From: Thiomicrorhabdus marina
GTDB lineage: Bacteria; Pseudomonadota; Gammaproteobacteria; Thiomicrospirales; Thiomicrospiraceae
NCBI RefSeq assembly: GCF_017571465.1
Contig: NZ_JAGETV010000003.1
Span: forward strand, 1-64,000
Reading direction: 5' to 3'
DNA: 64,000 nucleotides
Of the stretch, positions 19,207 to 27,869 are shown one piece after another (the first letter of the stretch is position 1; the number at the start of each line of letters is the position of its first letter). Below the pieces are notes generated by a model. It did no database searches. It was given only the letters and a program-made list of their open reading frames with translations, and was not told the origin of the DNA. The position numbers were made by a program, and so were the translations under genes.

Positions 19207-20880
19207 CTATACTTCAATATCAATCGGCTTAGCACTTTTAAAAGCAGTTTCCAATTTGTCATACAACATTTCCAGCGTATCGCCGGTGCTATATTCAACT
19301 ACCGCAATATGCTGACCACGTAATTTTTTCTGCAATTTCTGCGCTACAATCAAGGCTGCATCGATTCCTGAATGGGTCGCTAAAACAGCATACCGATTAT
19401 CATCCAATTTGCCGAAATAATCAGAGCTTCGTAACGTTGGCAAAATTCGCTTTTTCACCAATTTCGGATTGTCCACTTCAAATGCCAGTAACGCAAAGTT
19501 CTGTTGATAGCGTTGTGAACGCGCCATCTCTTTTTCAATCAAATCTTCAAAGACGAGCGTATTATAAGCCTGCGTCAGCCTGTCTTTTTGCAACATCTTT
19601 TTCAATTCCTGACGGGCATCCATAGTCGATAATACATTGCCGTCATTTGCCTTATCCAGCGCAAAACCAGCCGAATGATAACGAAGATAGGGAATCAACA
19701 GCGCGGTATTGATGAACAACGACAAAATCACCACACCAAGCACGATCGACATAAAGGCCTCTTTATAGAGAAAATCATCCGGCAGAGAAAAAGCCATAAT
19801 AATTGCCAGGCCGCCTTTCATTCCAGCCAAAGTCAAAGCCCCGGTCCAGCGTTGCGGATGGGCTCGCCACCATGCCAAAGGTGCAATCACCAGCAGGCGA
19901 ATCACCGTCGTCAAAGCGAACACCAATAGAATTTCCAGGTGATACTGCCACAACTGCGCCAAATCGACCACACTGGCAATGGCTACGAAAATCACCCCAT
20001 TGGCAAATAGCCCTAAATAATGCGCCTCCTTCCGGTAAGCACGGAAGCTGACCGAGGAGGCACTTTCGCTATTCAGAAAACTATACAGAGCGTAGCGATC
20101 AAGCTTTTTATACTGGCCTTCTTTATCAAACAGATATTTAAACAGCAGGATAGTAACCACCACGCCGAGAATGCCGGAAACTTCCAGATGTTCGCCGATA
20201 ATAAACGCCAAACTAGCCATGATATATAAGGTCAGAAACTGTTCGACGCTGTCCTTAAAAAACTTAAACGCATAGTAACCGGCAACGCCGATAACCAAGC
20301 CGACCAATAGCGACTCGAAAAACATCTTGCCAAGCACCAGATGCAAATTGGATAAGGTAAACTCTTGACCGGAAATCAGCGGTAGAGCGATAAAGAAGAA
20401 GATAATCATCGCGGTGATGTCATTGAACAGACTCTCGCCTTCCGCATACAGCTTGAGTTTTTCCGGTAGCTTGAAATGCCCGAAAATCGACGATACCGAG
20501 ACCACATCAGTCGCCATTAAAGGCACGAACAACGCCAACAGAATACCAATCGTAAAATGATATTCAGGCAATACCCACAAGGTAACCCCAATTGCCATTG
20601 CAATAGCCATCACAACAGCAAAAAGCGATAGATAAACAATCGCCACAAGATTATTACGCAACTCGCTTCGCGACACCCCCAAAACATCGGGAATCAGAAT
20701 AATCGGTAGCATTAGATAGACAATTTCCGGAAAAAAATCGCCAAAGGCGGCGAGATCAAACCAGAAGTTCGCCAGATAAGCCAAGACAATCGAGCCCAAG
20801 GCAAACGGTAGTTTGATACGCTCCTCAAGAAAGCGCGCCAGCAAAACCACCGAGAGGATAATAGTAAATAGCAGAAGCAT
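19207..20880 (-). CDS. CPA1-type Na+/H+ antiporter fused to a degenerate GGDEF domain
   Basis: A 557-residue protein. Residues 1 to about 395 form a cation/proton antiporter of the CPA1 family with about 12 helices. The ion-site motif FVPLMATDVVSVSSIFG (Thr-Asp) appears near residue 125 and EGESLFND near 150. Residues from about 420 to 557 look like a diguanylate-cyclase domain: DRLTQAYN in place of D-x-LTGLxNR, then RSQRYQQNFALLAFEVD and RSSDYFGKLDDNRYAVLA. The GGDEF signature aligns with DDNRY, so cyclase activity is unlikely and a regulatory or nucleotide-sensing role is inferred. It is followed closely by the SMR gene. Confidence 0.85.
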   Translation of the reverse strand: MLLLFTIILSVVLLARFLEERIKLPFALGSIVLAYLANFWFDLAAFGDFFPEIVYLMLPIILIPDVLGVSRSELRNNLVAIVYLSLFAVVMAIAMAIGVTLWVLPEYHFTIGILLALFVPLMATDVVSVSSIFGHFKLPEKLKLYAEGESLFNDITAMIIFFFIALPLISGQEFTLSNLHLVLGKMFFESLLVGLVIGVAGYYAFKFFKDSVEQFLTLYIMASLAFIIGEHLEVSGILGVVVTILLFKYLFDKEGQYKKLDRYALYSFLNSESASSVSFRAYRKEAHYLGLFANGVIFVAIASVVDLAQLWQYHLEILLVFALTTVIRLLVIAPLAWWRAHPQRWTGALTLAGMKGGLAIIMAFSLPDDFLYKEAFMSIVLGVVILSLFINTALLIPYLRYHSAGFALDKANDGNVLSTMDARQELKKMLQKDRLTQAYNTLVFEDLIEKEMARSQRYQQNFALLAFEVDNPKLVKKRILPTLRSSDYFGKLDDNRYAVLATHSGIDAALIVAQKLQKKLRGQHIAVVEYSTGDTLEMLYDKLETAFKSAKPIDIEV

Positions 20881-20919
20881 TAGCGTGTCCTTAGCCGAAT
20901 GCTTCTATTTAACGCTTTT

Positions 20920-22155
20920 TTACGACTGAATAAATTGAGAGATATTATTTATCCGTGTCTTTTCAATCTGCTCAGCGATTTCTTTGCCCTGAAAACCTTG
21001 CGCGATAATCGCTTTATTATCGACGGCGGCAGCCACCTTCTGCACTGCTTGCCAAAATTCAAGCTGCGGATAGTCAACCTCTTCGAACCCTAAACGTCCG
21101 CGCGCATCGGCTTTACAAGCAATCAATACCTGAGTAAAGGCCTCGGCATCTTTATAGGCGCCGCAGTTCTGTAAAACCTTATGATAAGTTTTTGGTTTTA
21201 GATAAGGTGCCCCGTCTTTTAATCCACTATGAATAACACCATGGTATTCGGTCACCTTGCAGGCAAACTGCTCAATTTTCTTCGGCACCCGATAACGCTG
21301 GCACAGAGCTTTCACCAAGGGCACACCGGCAGCTTCGTGGCCGTGATGTTTCGGCCATAATTCCGGTGGCGTGATACCTTTGCCCAAATCATGCACCAAG
21401 GCCGCAAAACGCACCGCCAAATCGTCACTCAACTTAGTCGCTTGCTGCAATACCATCATAGTGTGAATCCATACATCGCCCTCTGGATGGTGCTTTTCCG
21501 GTTGTTCGACACCGTGCAATGCATGCAGTTCCGGGAACAAAACTTCAGTGGCACCAACTTCATCCAACACCTCAAAAAACCGGCTCGGCTCGACACTATT
21601 CAACACCTTAACCACTTCCTGCCAAACCCGTTCCGGTGTCAATTCAGCCAGCTCGCCACTGGCGACCATCTGCGTCATTAAGATTTTGGTCTCTTGCGCC
21701 AGAGTGAAACCAAAAGGTGCTAACTTGGCGGCAAAACGCGCCACCCGCAAAACCCGCAAAGGGTCTTCGCTAAAAGCATCCGAGACATGGCGCAAAACGC
21801 GATTCTGCAAATCTTGTTGACCGCCGTAAGGGTCAATGATTGTGCCGTCTTCGGCTTGTGCCATGGCATTGATGGTCAAATCGCGACGAATCAAATCGTC
21901 TTCCAACGTCACGCTCGGTTCGGCAAACACCTCGAAGCCGTGATAACCGCTACCCTGTTTGCGTTCGGTACGCGCCAAAGCATACTCGTCTTTAGAATCG
22001 GGGTGCAAAAATACCGGAAAATCTTTGCCGACCTGTTGGTAACCGCCATCTAACATCTGCTGCGGTGTGGCGCCGACCACAACCCAGTCACGGTCATAAA
22101 CGGCAATATCCAGCAACGCATCACGAACTGCACCGCCTACTAAATAAATTTGCAT
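20920..22155 (-). CDS. cca: CCA-adding tRNA nucleotidyltransferase with HD domain
   Basis: Adds or repairs the 3' CCA of tRNAs. The 411-residue protein has the class II nucleotidyltransferase head (YLVGGAVRD, then the catalytic pair in YDRDWVV, Asp21 and Asp23), the [10 protein letters not shown] motif and the [11 protein letters not shown] neck. It also has an HD phosphohydrolase domain (HDLGKG near 250), as in the E. coli-type multifunctional enzyme. AAGGAAG precedes the ATG. The gene starts about 16 bases beyond a terminator for the upstream gene. Confidence 0.96.
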   Translation of the reverse strand: MQIYLVGGAVRDALLDIAVYDRDWVVVGATPQQMLDGGYQQVGKDFPVFLHPDSKDEYALARTERKQGSGYHGFEVFAEPSVTLEDDLIRRDLTINAMAQAEDGTIIDPYGGQQDLQNRVLRHVSDAFSEDPLRVLRVARFAAKLAPFGFTLAQETKILMTQMVASGELAELTPERVWQEVVKVLNSVEPSRFFEVLDEVGATEVLFPELHALHGVEQPEKHHPEGDVWIHTMMVLQQATKLSDDLAVRFAALVHDLGKGITPPELWPKHHGHEAAGVPLVKALCQRYRVPKKIEQFACKVTEYHGVIHSGLKDGAPYLKPKTYHKVLQNCGAYKDAEAFTQVLIACKADARGRLGFEEVDYPQLEFWQAVQKVAAAVDNKAIIAQGFQGKEIAEQIEKTRINNISQFIQS

Positions 22156-22169
22156 GCTTCTTCCTTCAA

Positions 22170-22196
22170 AAACAAAAAAACCGCCTTAACGACGGT
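22170..22196 (-). terminator. Terminator after the NDUFA9-like gene
   Basis: A six-base stem with one mismatch (ACCGCC/GACGGT) is followed on the minus strand by a T-run. It lies between the reductase-like gene and cca. Confidence 0.7.
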
Positions 22197-22224
22197 TCTC
22201 TTATACCACTTAAACGTGCGTAGA

Positions 22225-23181
22225 TTAGTCGCGGTTAGCGTATTTACGATAGTCGTTGTAGCGTTCACGAAGATGTTTCGGCTTCGCGTAAGTGCTGATT
22301 AACCATTCAATGCTCGCTGGCTCAAAACCGAACTGCTCGGCAAACGCATTCTCGGTGACAGCATCTTGCCCTAAAGTGATTAACTGCGATTTGGTCACCG
22401 ACTGAAACGGGGCTAAACCACCCAATGTAGCCATAATTTTCGCATTCAGTTTACACATTGGGAAAACCACGGCATCTTGCACCTGCATGATTTTCGCAAC
22501 CATCTTACCAAGCGCTTTCAAAGTCATTATTTCGCTACCGGCCACTTCCAGCTTTTTACCAAACGTCGCATTGTTATTGATCGAGTTAACCATCGCCTGA
22601 GCGAAATCTTTCACCCACAACGGCTGTACTTGTGTACCGGAGTTAGCCACCATCAAGACCGGCATACGATTCAGCTGTTTAGCAAAAGGCGTGGTCGTAT
22701 CATCACCGTCACCAATTAACAGGCCTGCTTTAAAAATAGTCACATCCGCCTTAGCCGTCGTATTCATATGATTATCCAAGGCAGCTAAAGAACCTTGCCA
22801 AGAATGACTATCCACATCATTGCTAGCGCCGATTTGCGACAAGCTCAAGACGCGCTTAACGCCGGCGGTTTCCAATGCAGACTTCATTTTTTGCGAAACG
22901 ACATCAAAGTCTTTCACTTCAACCATTTCAGTGCCGGTAGTACGGTCTGCGATCAAATCGATAACAATGTCCGAACCTTTCAATGCAGCAGCTAATTGCT
23001 CAGCATTATCATAAGAATCCAGTTGCGCCAATTTAGTTTGCGGATACAACGCAAACTCACGGAAACGTTCTGGACGACGCACCACAACCTTGGTGTTATA
23101 GCCTGCTTTTGATAGTTGATTGACTACTGCACGACCAACAAACCCGGTGCCGCCGAAGACGGTAACTGTATTCTGTAGCAT
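22225..23181 (-). CDS. NAD(P)-binding protein, complex I NDUFA9-like (atypical SDR)
   Basis: A 318-residue Rossmann-fold protein of the atypical short-chain dehydrogenase group, related to the NDUFA9 / YwnB branch. The nucleotide loop is VFGGTGFVGRAV at the N-terminus. Further on lie VVRRPERF (NADP-favouring arginines after strand 2) and LSLSQIGASNDVDSHS in place of the catalytic Ser region. The usual YxxxK is not evident, so binding rather than catalysis is possible. I prefer ATG at 23181; an upstream GTG at 23196 is possible. It has its own terminator. Roles in quinone or lipid metabolism are suggested for relatives, but none is shown here. Confidence 0.82.
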   Translation of the reverse strand: MLQNTVTVFGGTGFVGRAVVNQLSKAGYNTKVVVRRPERFREFALYPQTKLAQLDSYDNAEQLAAALKGSDIVIDLIADRTTGTEMVEVKDFDVVSQKMKSALETAGVKRVLSLSQIGASNDVDSHSWQGSLAALDNHMNTTAKADVTIFKAGLLIGDGDDTTTPFAKQLNRMPVLMVANSGTQVQPLWVKDFAQAMVNSINNNATFGKKLEVAGSEIMTLKALGKMVAKIMQVQDAVVFPMCKLNAKIMATLGGLAPFQSVTKSQLITLGQDAVTENAFAEQFGFEPASIEWLISTYAKPKHLRERYNDYRKYANRD

Positions 23182-23344
23182 CTTGTAAAAATCCACTTTT
23201 ATTTTTCAAATCCGCAAAGGATAATCAATCACTTAAGGGTTGGTCAAGAAATTCCTTAACTTAGTTCACGATCATTGCAAGTAATATCAGTGCTTTTTGA
23301 TACAATAGCGCGCCATAAGATTGACTAAATTAACAGGCAAAAAC

Positions 23345-23641
23345 ATGCAACCTATCGAAGTTTCAGCATTCCGTAGCCCCAAAAAAGATGAACTCTATCT
23401 ATTTGTCCCTAAAGAAGACGGTTTGGACAAATTGCCGAAAGAATTGCTAACCATGTTTGGCGAACCGACTCATGTTCTGGATTTTGAACTGACCCCCGAC
23501 CGTAAGATGGCTCGCGAAGACGCCAAAGTCGTGTATGACGCGATTCAGGCTAAAGGCTTCTTTATGCAAATGCCGCCAACTGACGTCGAAAAAATCAGCG
23601 ACTACGCCCCCGCTCCAGAGCGACTAGACAATATTTACTAA
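23345..23641 (+). CDS. YcgL domain protein
   Basis: A 98-residue cytoplasmic protein of the YcgL family (PF05166), common in gammaproteobacteria and of unknown function. Features are the N-terminal VSAFRSPKKDELYLFV, the central LLTMFGEP and FELTPDRKMARED, and a C-terminal GFFMQMPP. ATG at 23345 follows an AGG-containing site; the frame opens earlier at a TTG. In E. coli ycgL lies near minCDE, but no such genes are near here. It stands alone, about 100 bases before the superoxide dismutase gene. Confidence 0.85.
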   Translation: MQPIEVSAFRSPKKDELYLFVPKEDGLDKLPKELLTMFGEPTHVLDFELTPDRKMAREDAKVVYDAIQAKGFFMQMPPTDVEKISDYAPAPERLDNIY

Positions 23642-23742
23642 TCTTCTGGACACGTTTATTTACAAACGCACAGCACTGGCTACAATAAAGAATTCTTAGA
23701 TATTTAATTACGTTTTAATTAACCTGCAAAAAGGAAATCAAC

Positions 23743-24351
23743 ATGGCATTTACGCTACCGGATCTACCTTACGATTACGACGCACTAGAAGTTTCAATTG
23801 ATGCGCGTACTATGGAAATTCACCACACTAAACACCACAACGCATACATCACCAACCTAAACGCGGCAATTGATGGTACCGAACATGCTGACAAATCTCT
23901 AGAAGAGCTTGTTAAAAATGCCGGCGCAATTTCTCCTGCGGTTCGTAACAACGGTGGCGGTCACTGGAACCATGCTTTCTTCTGGGAAGTCATGAGCGGC
24001 GACAGCATGGGCGCTCCAACTGGTGCACTTGCAGAAGACATCAACGCAACATTCGGTAGCCTAGATGCAATGAAAGAAAAGTTCCAAACTGCCGGCGCGA
24101 CACGTTTCGGTTCAGGCTGGGCTTGGCTAACGGTTTCTGCTGAAGGCAAATTGGAAATTTCTTCTACGCCAAACCAAGACAACCCGTTAATGGACGTTGC
24201 AGAAGTGAAAGGTTCTCCAATCCTAGGTCTAGACGTTTGGGAACACGCTTACTACCTACGTTACCAAAACCTACGTCCAGCTTACATGCAAGCTTGGTGG
24301 GATGTGGTTAACTGGAATAAGGTTAGCGAACTTTACGAAGCTGCAAAATAA
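23743..24351 (+). CDS. sodA: Superoxide dismutase, Mn/Fe family
   Basis: Converts superoxide to oxygen and hydrogen peroxide. The 202-residue protein has the four metal ligands: His27 in MEIHHTKHH, His77 in GGGHWNH, and Asp and His in DVWEHAYY. The NNGGGHWNH stretch with glycines, and Gln in PNQDNPL, fit the Mn-type rather than the Fe-type, which has Gln in the earlier motif; metal use could also be cambialistic. There is no signal peptide, so it is cytoplasmic. AAGGAAAT precedes the ATG and a strong terminator follows. Confidence 0.93.
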   Translation: MAFTLPDLPYDYDALEVSIDARTMEIHHTKHHNAYITNLNAAIDGTEHADKSLEELVKNAGAISPAVRNNGGGHWNHAFFWEVMSGDSMGAPTGALAEDINATFGSLDAMKEKFQTAGATRFGSGWAWLTVSAEGKLEISSTPNQDNPLMDVAEVKGSPILGLDVWEHAYYLRYQNLRPAYMQAWWDVVNWNKVSELYEAAK

Positions 24352-24379
24352 TTCCTTTGCAAAATCATTCGTCATAAAA

Positions 24380-24411
24380 ACCCGCTCATTGCGGGTTTTT
24401 TATTTTTTTAA
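24380..24411 (+). terminator. Terminator after sodA
   Basis: A perfect stem ACCCGC/GCGGGT (24380-24385 with 24391-24396) is followed by a long T-rich tract. Confidence 0.93.
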
Positions 24412-24447
24412 CTTTACAAAACTTTCTTTAGGTGCGTTTCTACCTTC

Positions 24448-25344
24448 TCATCGCTTTCTTTCAAACAATTCAAGAATTTCACGCCGAATCAACCCACTGA
24501 TACTCCCTATAAACGTCGACTCATGATTCAACGACTCTCGACCAAAAATCAAGTAAGTATGCCAAGAAATATTTAAACCATGCGCCACAGGTAACAAGTG
24601 ATTCTGATCCATTTGTACAAGCAAAGGGTCTGGAACAAATCCCCAGCCCAAACCATCGCTAATGGCATCCCTGACCAATTCAAAACTACTTAAAGCAATT
24701 TGTTCTTGTGAAACTTGCTCTAGACTGAAGACTTCATTTTGATCATTCCCCAAATAAGTAATTTGCGGCACACTTTTCAAATCTTCGTCACTAACAGAGC
24801 GCATGTTGCTTAATGGATGTTCAGCACTAACCATCAAACGCATAGCAATTTTATCGACCACTTGCGCATACAAACCAAATTTATTCTGCTCGAAATGTTC
24901 AGGCATGCAACACGCCAAATCGATTTCCCCTTGTCGCAATTGTTCCAACAAAGTCCCCGCATTGGCGTAATTCATTGCCAACGTTAAACCTGGATACTGC
25001 AAACGAATCGCTCGCAAAATACGGCGCCAAAAAGATTCTGGTAAGACATCGTCTCGTCCTAAACGTAACACTGCAGGCTGATCGGAATCACAGGTTTCAA
25101 CAGTACGCTTAATGTTTTCAGTCAATGTCACTAAGCGAATGCTGTCGTCCAAAATTTTTTCCCCAATAGGAGAAAGATGCATGCTGTTACCGCTACGGAT
25201 AAACAATTCAGCATTCAAGTTATCTTCCAAACTGGCAATTGCCATGCTGATAGTAGTACGGTTACGATTCAATTTCGCTGCGGCTTTCGCAATAGAACCA
25301 GCTTGAGCAATCTCAATAAAATAGTGAAAGTATTCCAGCTTCAT
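24448..25344 (-). CDS. LysR-family transcriptional regulator
   Basis: A 298-residue regulator. The N-terminal helix-turn-helix (about 5-60, with GSIAKAAAKLNRNRTTISMAIASLE) is followed by a substrate-binding domain (about 90-290). ATG at 25344 (MKLEYFHYF) is the usual LysR start, with GGGA upstream; the frame opens earlier at a TTG. It is read away from the MdtJI-like pair, with 112 bases between, the classical arrangement in which a LysR protein controls the divergent genes and itself. The inducer is unknown. Confidence 0.92.
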   Translation of the reverse strand: MKLEYFHYFIEIAQAGSIAKAAAKLNRNRTTISMAIASLEDNLNAELFIRSGNSMHLSPIGEKILDDSIRLVTLTENIKRTVETCDSDQPAVLRLGRDDVLPESFWRRILRAIRLQYPGLTLAMNYANAGTLLEQLRQGEIDLACCMPEHFEQNKFGLYAQVVDKIAMRLMVSAEHPLSNMRSVSDEDLKSVPQITYLGNDQNEVFSLEQVSQEQIALSSFELVRDAISDGLGWGFVPDPLLVQMDQNHLLPVAHGLNISWHTYLIFGRESLNHESTFIGSISGLIRREILELFERKR

Positions 25345-25456
25345 CCTACATTCCCATCCACAAATCAAGCGCCATTTTTTTTGACGCTTAGTGATTATAA
25401 CAAACCTAATTACCTAATTTAGAATGCTTACGAAGCTATAAAAAAGGACAGATAAA
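25345..25456. promoter_or_regulatory. Divergent promoter region, lysR / mdtJI-like
   Basis: 112 AT-rich bases between divergent starts, expected to hold both promoters and the LysR operator. The repeated CTAATT pieces around 25407-25425 are the only possible binding-site elements I see. Confidence 0.45.
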
Positions 25457-25798
25457 ATGCATTGGGTTTTCTTATTATTAGCAGTCATTGGCGAAGTTGC
25501 AGGTACTACCGCTATGAAAGTACTCGTTTCCTACGGCCACCAAGTTGCAGGTACTTTGGTCGCCATCGGCATGATTGGCGTTTCTTATCTATTACTCAGT
25601 CAAGCCACCACCAAAATTCCTGTCGCTTTAGCGAATGCATTCTGGGAAGGCTTCGGCATGATTTTGGTCGCAATTGTCTCCATTCTGATTCTGAACGAAC
25701 ACATCTCGATTTTACAGACAGTGGCACTATTACTGGCAATTACAGGAATCGTCATCACCCACTATGGACATCATCTACAAGAGGCAAAGTCCAAATGA
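25457..25798 (+). CDS. mdtJ: SMR transporter subunit, MdtJ-like
   Basis: A 113-residue four-helix protein of the small multidrug resistance family. It resembles MdtJ, one half of the E. coli spermidine exporter: a conserved glutamate at position 13 (AVIGEVAGT), SYLLLSQA, and the ANAFWEGFGM motif corresponding to YALWEGIG of MdtJ. Its stop codon overlaps the next start (ATGA), as expected of a heteromeric pair. AAAGGA lies before the ATG. The polyamine substrate is inferred from family only. Confidence 0.82.
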   Translation: MHWVFLLLAVIGEVAGTTAMKVLVSYGHQVAGTLVAIGMIGVSYLLLSQATTKIPVALANAFWEGFGMILVAIVSILILNEHISILQTVALLLAITGIVITHYGHHLQEAKSK

Positions 25799-26130
25799 AT
25801 GTGTACTTAGGCTATGTTTTCGGCTCGGTAGTGTTAGACATCATCGCTAATATTTTTCTTGAGATGTCCAAAGGGTTTAAGCACAAAGTGTGGGGGACCC
25901 TAGCGGTCTTGTTCATTATGGGCGCATTTGTTCTGCTGGCCTTAGCAGTAAAAGGTATCGACCTGTTTGTTGCTTACACCATTTGGGGCACACTTTCGAT
26001 TATTGGGACAGCATTGGCGACCCGAGTTTTGTTTCAACACCGAATCCATCTCGTCAGCTGGTTCGGTTTAGCTATTTTAATTTTTTCTATTTTACTCATG
26101 AATGCAGCCAGTACTCTACCAGCTGCATAA
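25795..26130 (+). CDS. mdtI: SMR transporter subunit, MdtI-like
   Basis: A 111-residue partner of the preceding gene. It matches MdtI closely in the middle (AVKGIDLFVAYTIWGT) and in the IANIFLEMSKGF stretch. The conserved membrane carboxylate of the first helix, a glutamate in MdtI and other SMR proteins, is Asp15 here (VVLDIIAN). That is a conservative but notable change at the proton and substrate site. The start is fixed by the ATGA overlap at 25795-25798; a longer open frame through mdtJ is a reading-frame artefact. The two genes probably form an asymmetric dimer. Confidence 0.82.
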   Translation: MNVYLGYVFGSVVLDIIANIFLEMSKGFKHKVWGTLAVLFIMGAFVLLALAVKGIDLFVAYTIWGTLSIIGTALATRVLFQHRIHLVSWFGLAILIFSILLMNAASTLPAA

Positions 26131-26157
26131 ACTAAAACCGATAAGGAACCACTAACT

Positions 26158-26667
26158 ATGACTCTGAAACAACCTTTTACTTTCTGGCAAAAGCTCGTAT
26201 TACTCGCTCTCTGTGTTTTTGCGATAAAACCCACCTTCGCCAATCAATCAATTAATGATTCGGTAGCACTCAATGGCATTAAAGAAGTCAAAATCGTTTT
26301 ACTGGTTGACCTCCCGCATCCACAGAGCGCTGCAGGTTATCTTCGAGAAATTGATGCCATGCGTCAAAGCTACATCCAACAAGGAGTCACTCCAAAAATG
26401 GTATTGGTATTTCAAGGCGAAACAGTACGCTACCTTTCAAAAAATCCTGGGGAAGATCTAACATTCGAATTCGAAAAAGACTTGAAAAGCATTGCGGACT
26501 CCGTTGCCAAATTTAAAGAACTCGGTATTCGCATGGAAATTTGTTCGGTAGCAACCAACTACTTTAAAGTGGACAACGATTCAATCTTGCCCGGCATGAC
26601 GGTGGTCGGAGATTCAGCAATTTCTATGGTGGGCTGGCAATATCAAGGCTATAAAGCGATTTACTAA
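26158..26667 (+). CDS. Exported DsrE-like protein
   Basis: A 169-residue protein with a signal peptide or membrane anchor (about 12-29, ending TFA-NQ) followed by a domain with the DsrE/DsrF-like fold. Seen are IVLLVDLPHP in the first strand, a helix, MVLVFQGETVRYL, an acidic helix, and LGIRMEICSVATNYF with one cysteine, then the C-terminal GDSAISMVGWQYQGY. Periplasmic DsrE-like proteins are found in sulfur oxidisers, but their role is unclear. Lying 27 bases after mdtI-like, it is probably in the LysR-controlled operon. AAGGAACC precedes the ATG. Confidence 0.75.
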   Translation: MTLKQPFTFWQKLVLLALCVFAIKPTFANQSINDSVALNGIKEVKIVLLVDLPHPQSAAGYLREIDAMRQSYIQQGVTPKMVLVFQGETVRYLSKNPGEDLTFEFEKDLKSIADSVAKFKELGIRMEICSVATNYFKVDNDSILPGMTVVGDSAISMVGWQYQGYKAIY

Positions 26668-26721
26668 AATTTTGTTCGAACGCTTTACAAACTTTCTTTC
26701 ACTTAGAAAACATTAAAAACC

Positions 26722-26753
26722 GTAAACAACCGCCAAATCTGGTGGTTGTTTAC
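26722..26753 (+). terminator. Strong hairpin after the DsrE-like gene
   Basis: A 14-base-pair stem with one G-T pair (26722-26735 with 26740-26753) and an AATC loop. The following sequence is only mildly T-rich (CTTCT), so it is a probable but not textbook terminator. The rest of the 232-base gap shows nothing further. Confidence 0.6.
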
Positions 26754-26899
26754 AGCTTCTCCCCTCTATTCTAACTGCACTAAGCTTTGCCAAAGATTCG
26801 TACAACTACAGTCCTTTCTAGCCCTGCTAGATTTATTTTTTTATAATAATTTCTTCTCTTTAAATATAAATCTGCAACCGACAAAAACAAGGAAATTTT

Positions 26900-27457
26900 A
26901 TGGTAAGTTTAACCACGCCAGTCTGTGACTTTAATGCCGATGCAATCGACTTCAACCTGCCAGGTGTTGACGGTCAAAATTGGACGCTGGAAAAAGCGAA
27001 AGGCAAAAACGGCTTGTTGGTCATGTTTATCTGCAACCACTGTCCTTATGTCAAAGCAATTCATGAACGCCTAGTTGAAGACACACGAATTTTGCGTGAT
27101 GAATATGGCATCAACTCAATTGCGATTATGTCGAATGACCCGGCCTTAAAAGAAGAAGACAGCTTTGAGAATATGAAGAAAGTCTCTGAACAATGGAACT
27201 TCCCTTTCCCGTACGTTATTGACGAAAGCCAAGCCGTTGCTAAAGCATTTGGCGCGATTTGCACACCTGACTTCTTCGGCTACAACGGCGAGCTAAAACT
27301 GCAATACCGCGGCCGATTAGATGAATCACGCAAAGAAACCGCACCGGAAGGCGTACGCCGTGATTTACTGGAAGCGATGAAACAGGTGGCCGAAACCGGA
27401 CAAGGCCCTCTGGAACAGATTCCATCAATGGGGTGTTCGATTAAGTGGAAGGAGTGA
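26900..27457 (+). CDS. Thioredoxin-fold (AhpC/TSA-like) protein
   Basis: A 185-residue cytoplasmic protein of the peroxiredoxin-like thioredoxin family. The active-site stretch is ICNHCPYVKAIH near residue 47, with a CNHC pair where thioredoxins have CxxC, followed by SNDPALKEEDSFENM and CTPDFFGYN near 115 (the cis-Pro region). Proteins of this type often sit alone in proteobacterial genomes and may reduce protein or small-molecule thiols. AAGGAAAT precedes the ATG. Its 3' end overlaps the next small gene by 13 bases. Confidence 0.87.
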   Translation: MVSLTTPVCDFNADAIDFNLPGVDGQNWTLEKAKGKNGLLVMFICNHCPYVKAIHERLVEDTRILRDEYGINSIAIMSNDPALKEEDSFENMKKVSEQWNFPFPYVIDESQAVAKAFGAICTPDFFGYNGELKLQYRGRLDESRKETAPEGVRRDLLEAMKQVAETGQGPLEQIPSMGCSIKWKE

Positions 27458-27861
27458 GCTTTGATGGTTTAAAGTTTTTCAAACTCTTGCAAAAAGATGA
27501 CGAATTCTGTGCTGAATTAGGAAGGGTGACTTTAGCAGCAGGAAAATTAGAAAATCTTCTAGTTAAAGTAGCATCAAGCAATGATAAAAACCTCCATAGA
27601 TTAACTATGGGAAAGTTAATAGGCCGTTTAAAAAACGACAATAAACTTTCTACACTTATACCGCATTTAGAAGCCCTAGCAGAACAACGTAATTATCTAA
27701 CACACAATATATACAATCTTCTTTCATATACAATTGATGAAGATAAGCTCGAAAGAGACTGCCTTCTCTGGGATGAAACATCTGTATACACTGAAAGAGC
27801 ATACGTACTTCAGCAAAATTTAAATGCGTTGGCAGAGCTAATAGAAACCAAGTATCTTTAA
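27445..27861 (+). CDS. Small HEPN-like helical protein
   Basis: A predicted 138-residue, mostly helical protein that I do not recognise by family. It carries RNYLTH at residues 82-87, fitting the R-x(4-6)-H motif of HEPN ribonuclease and toxin domains, in a helix preceded by a leucine-rich segment; this is a motif-level hint only. The start is uncertain: GTG at 27445 or GTG at 27454, both inside the end of the thioredoxin-like gene. Base composition is more AT-rich than its neighbours, and an inverted-repeat element begins nine bases after its stop, which fits acquired DNA. No antitoxin gene is adjacent. Confidence 0.6.
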   Translation: MEGVSFDGLKFFKLLQKDDEFCAELGRVTLAAGKLENLLVKVASSNDKNLHRLTMGKLIGRLKNDNKLSTLIPHLEALAEQRNYLTHNIYNLLSYTIDEDKLERDCLLWDETSVYTERAYVLQQNLNALAELIETKYL

Positions 27862-27869
27862 ACCCCTTC

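Noticed and set aside
25462-26130. A single 222-residue protein spanning both SMR genes
   Set aside because: The first half is an out-of-frame reading through the mdtJ-like gene; the true second gene starts at the ATGA overlap at 25795.
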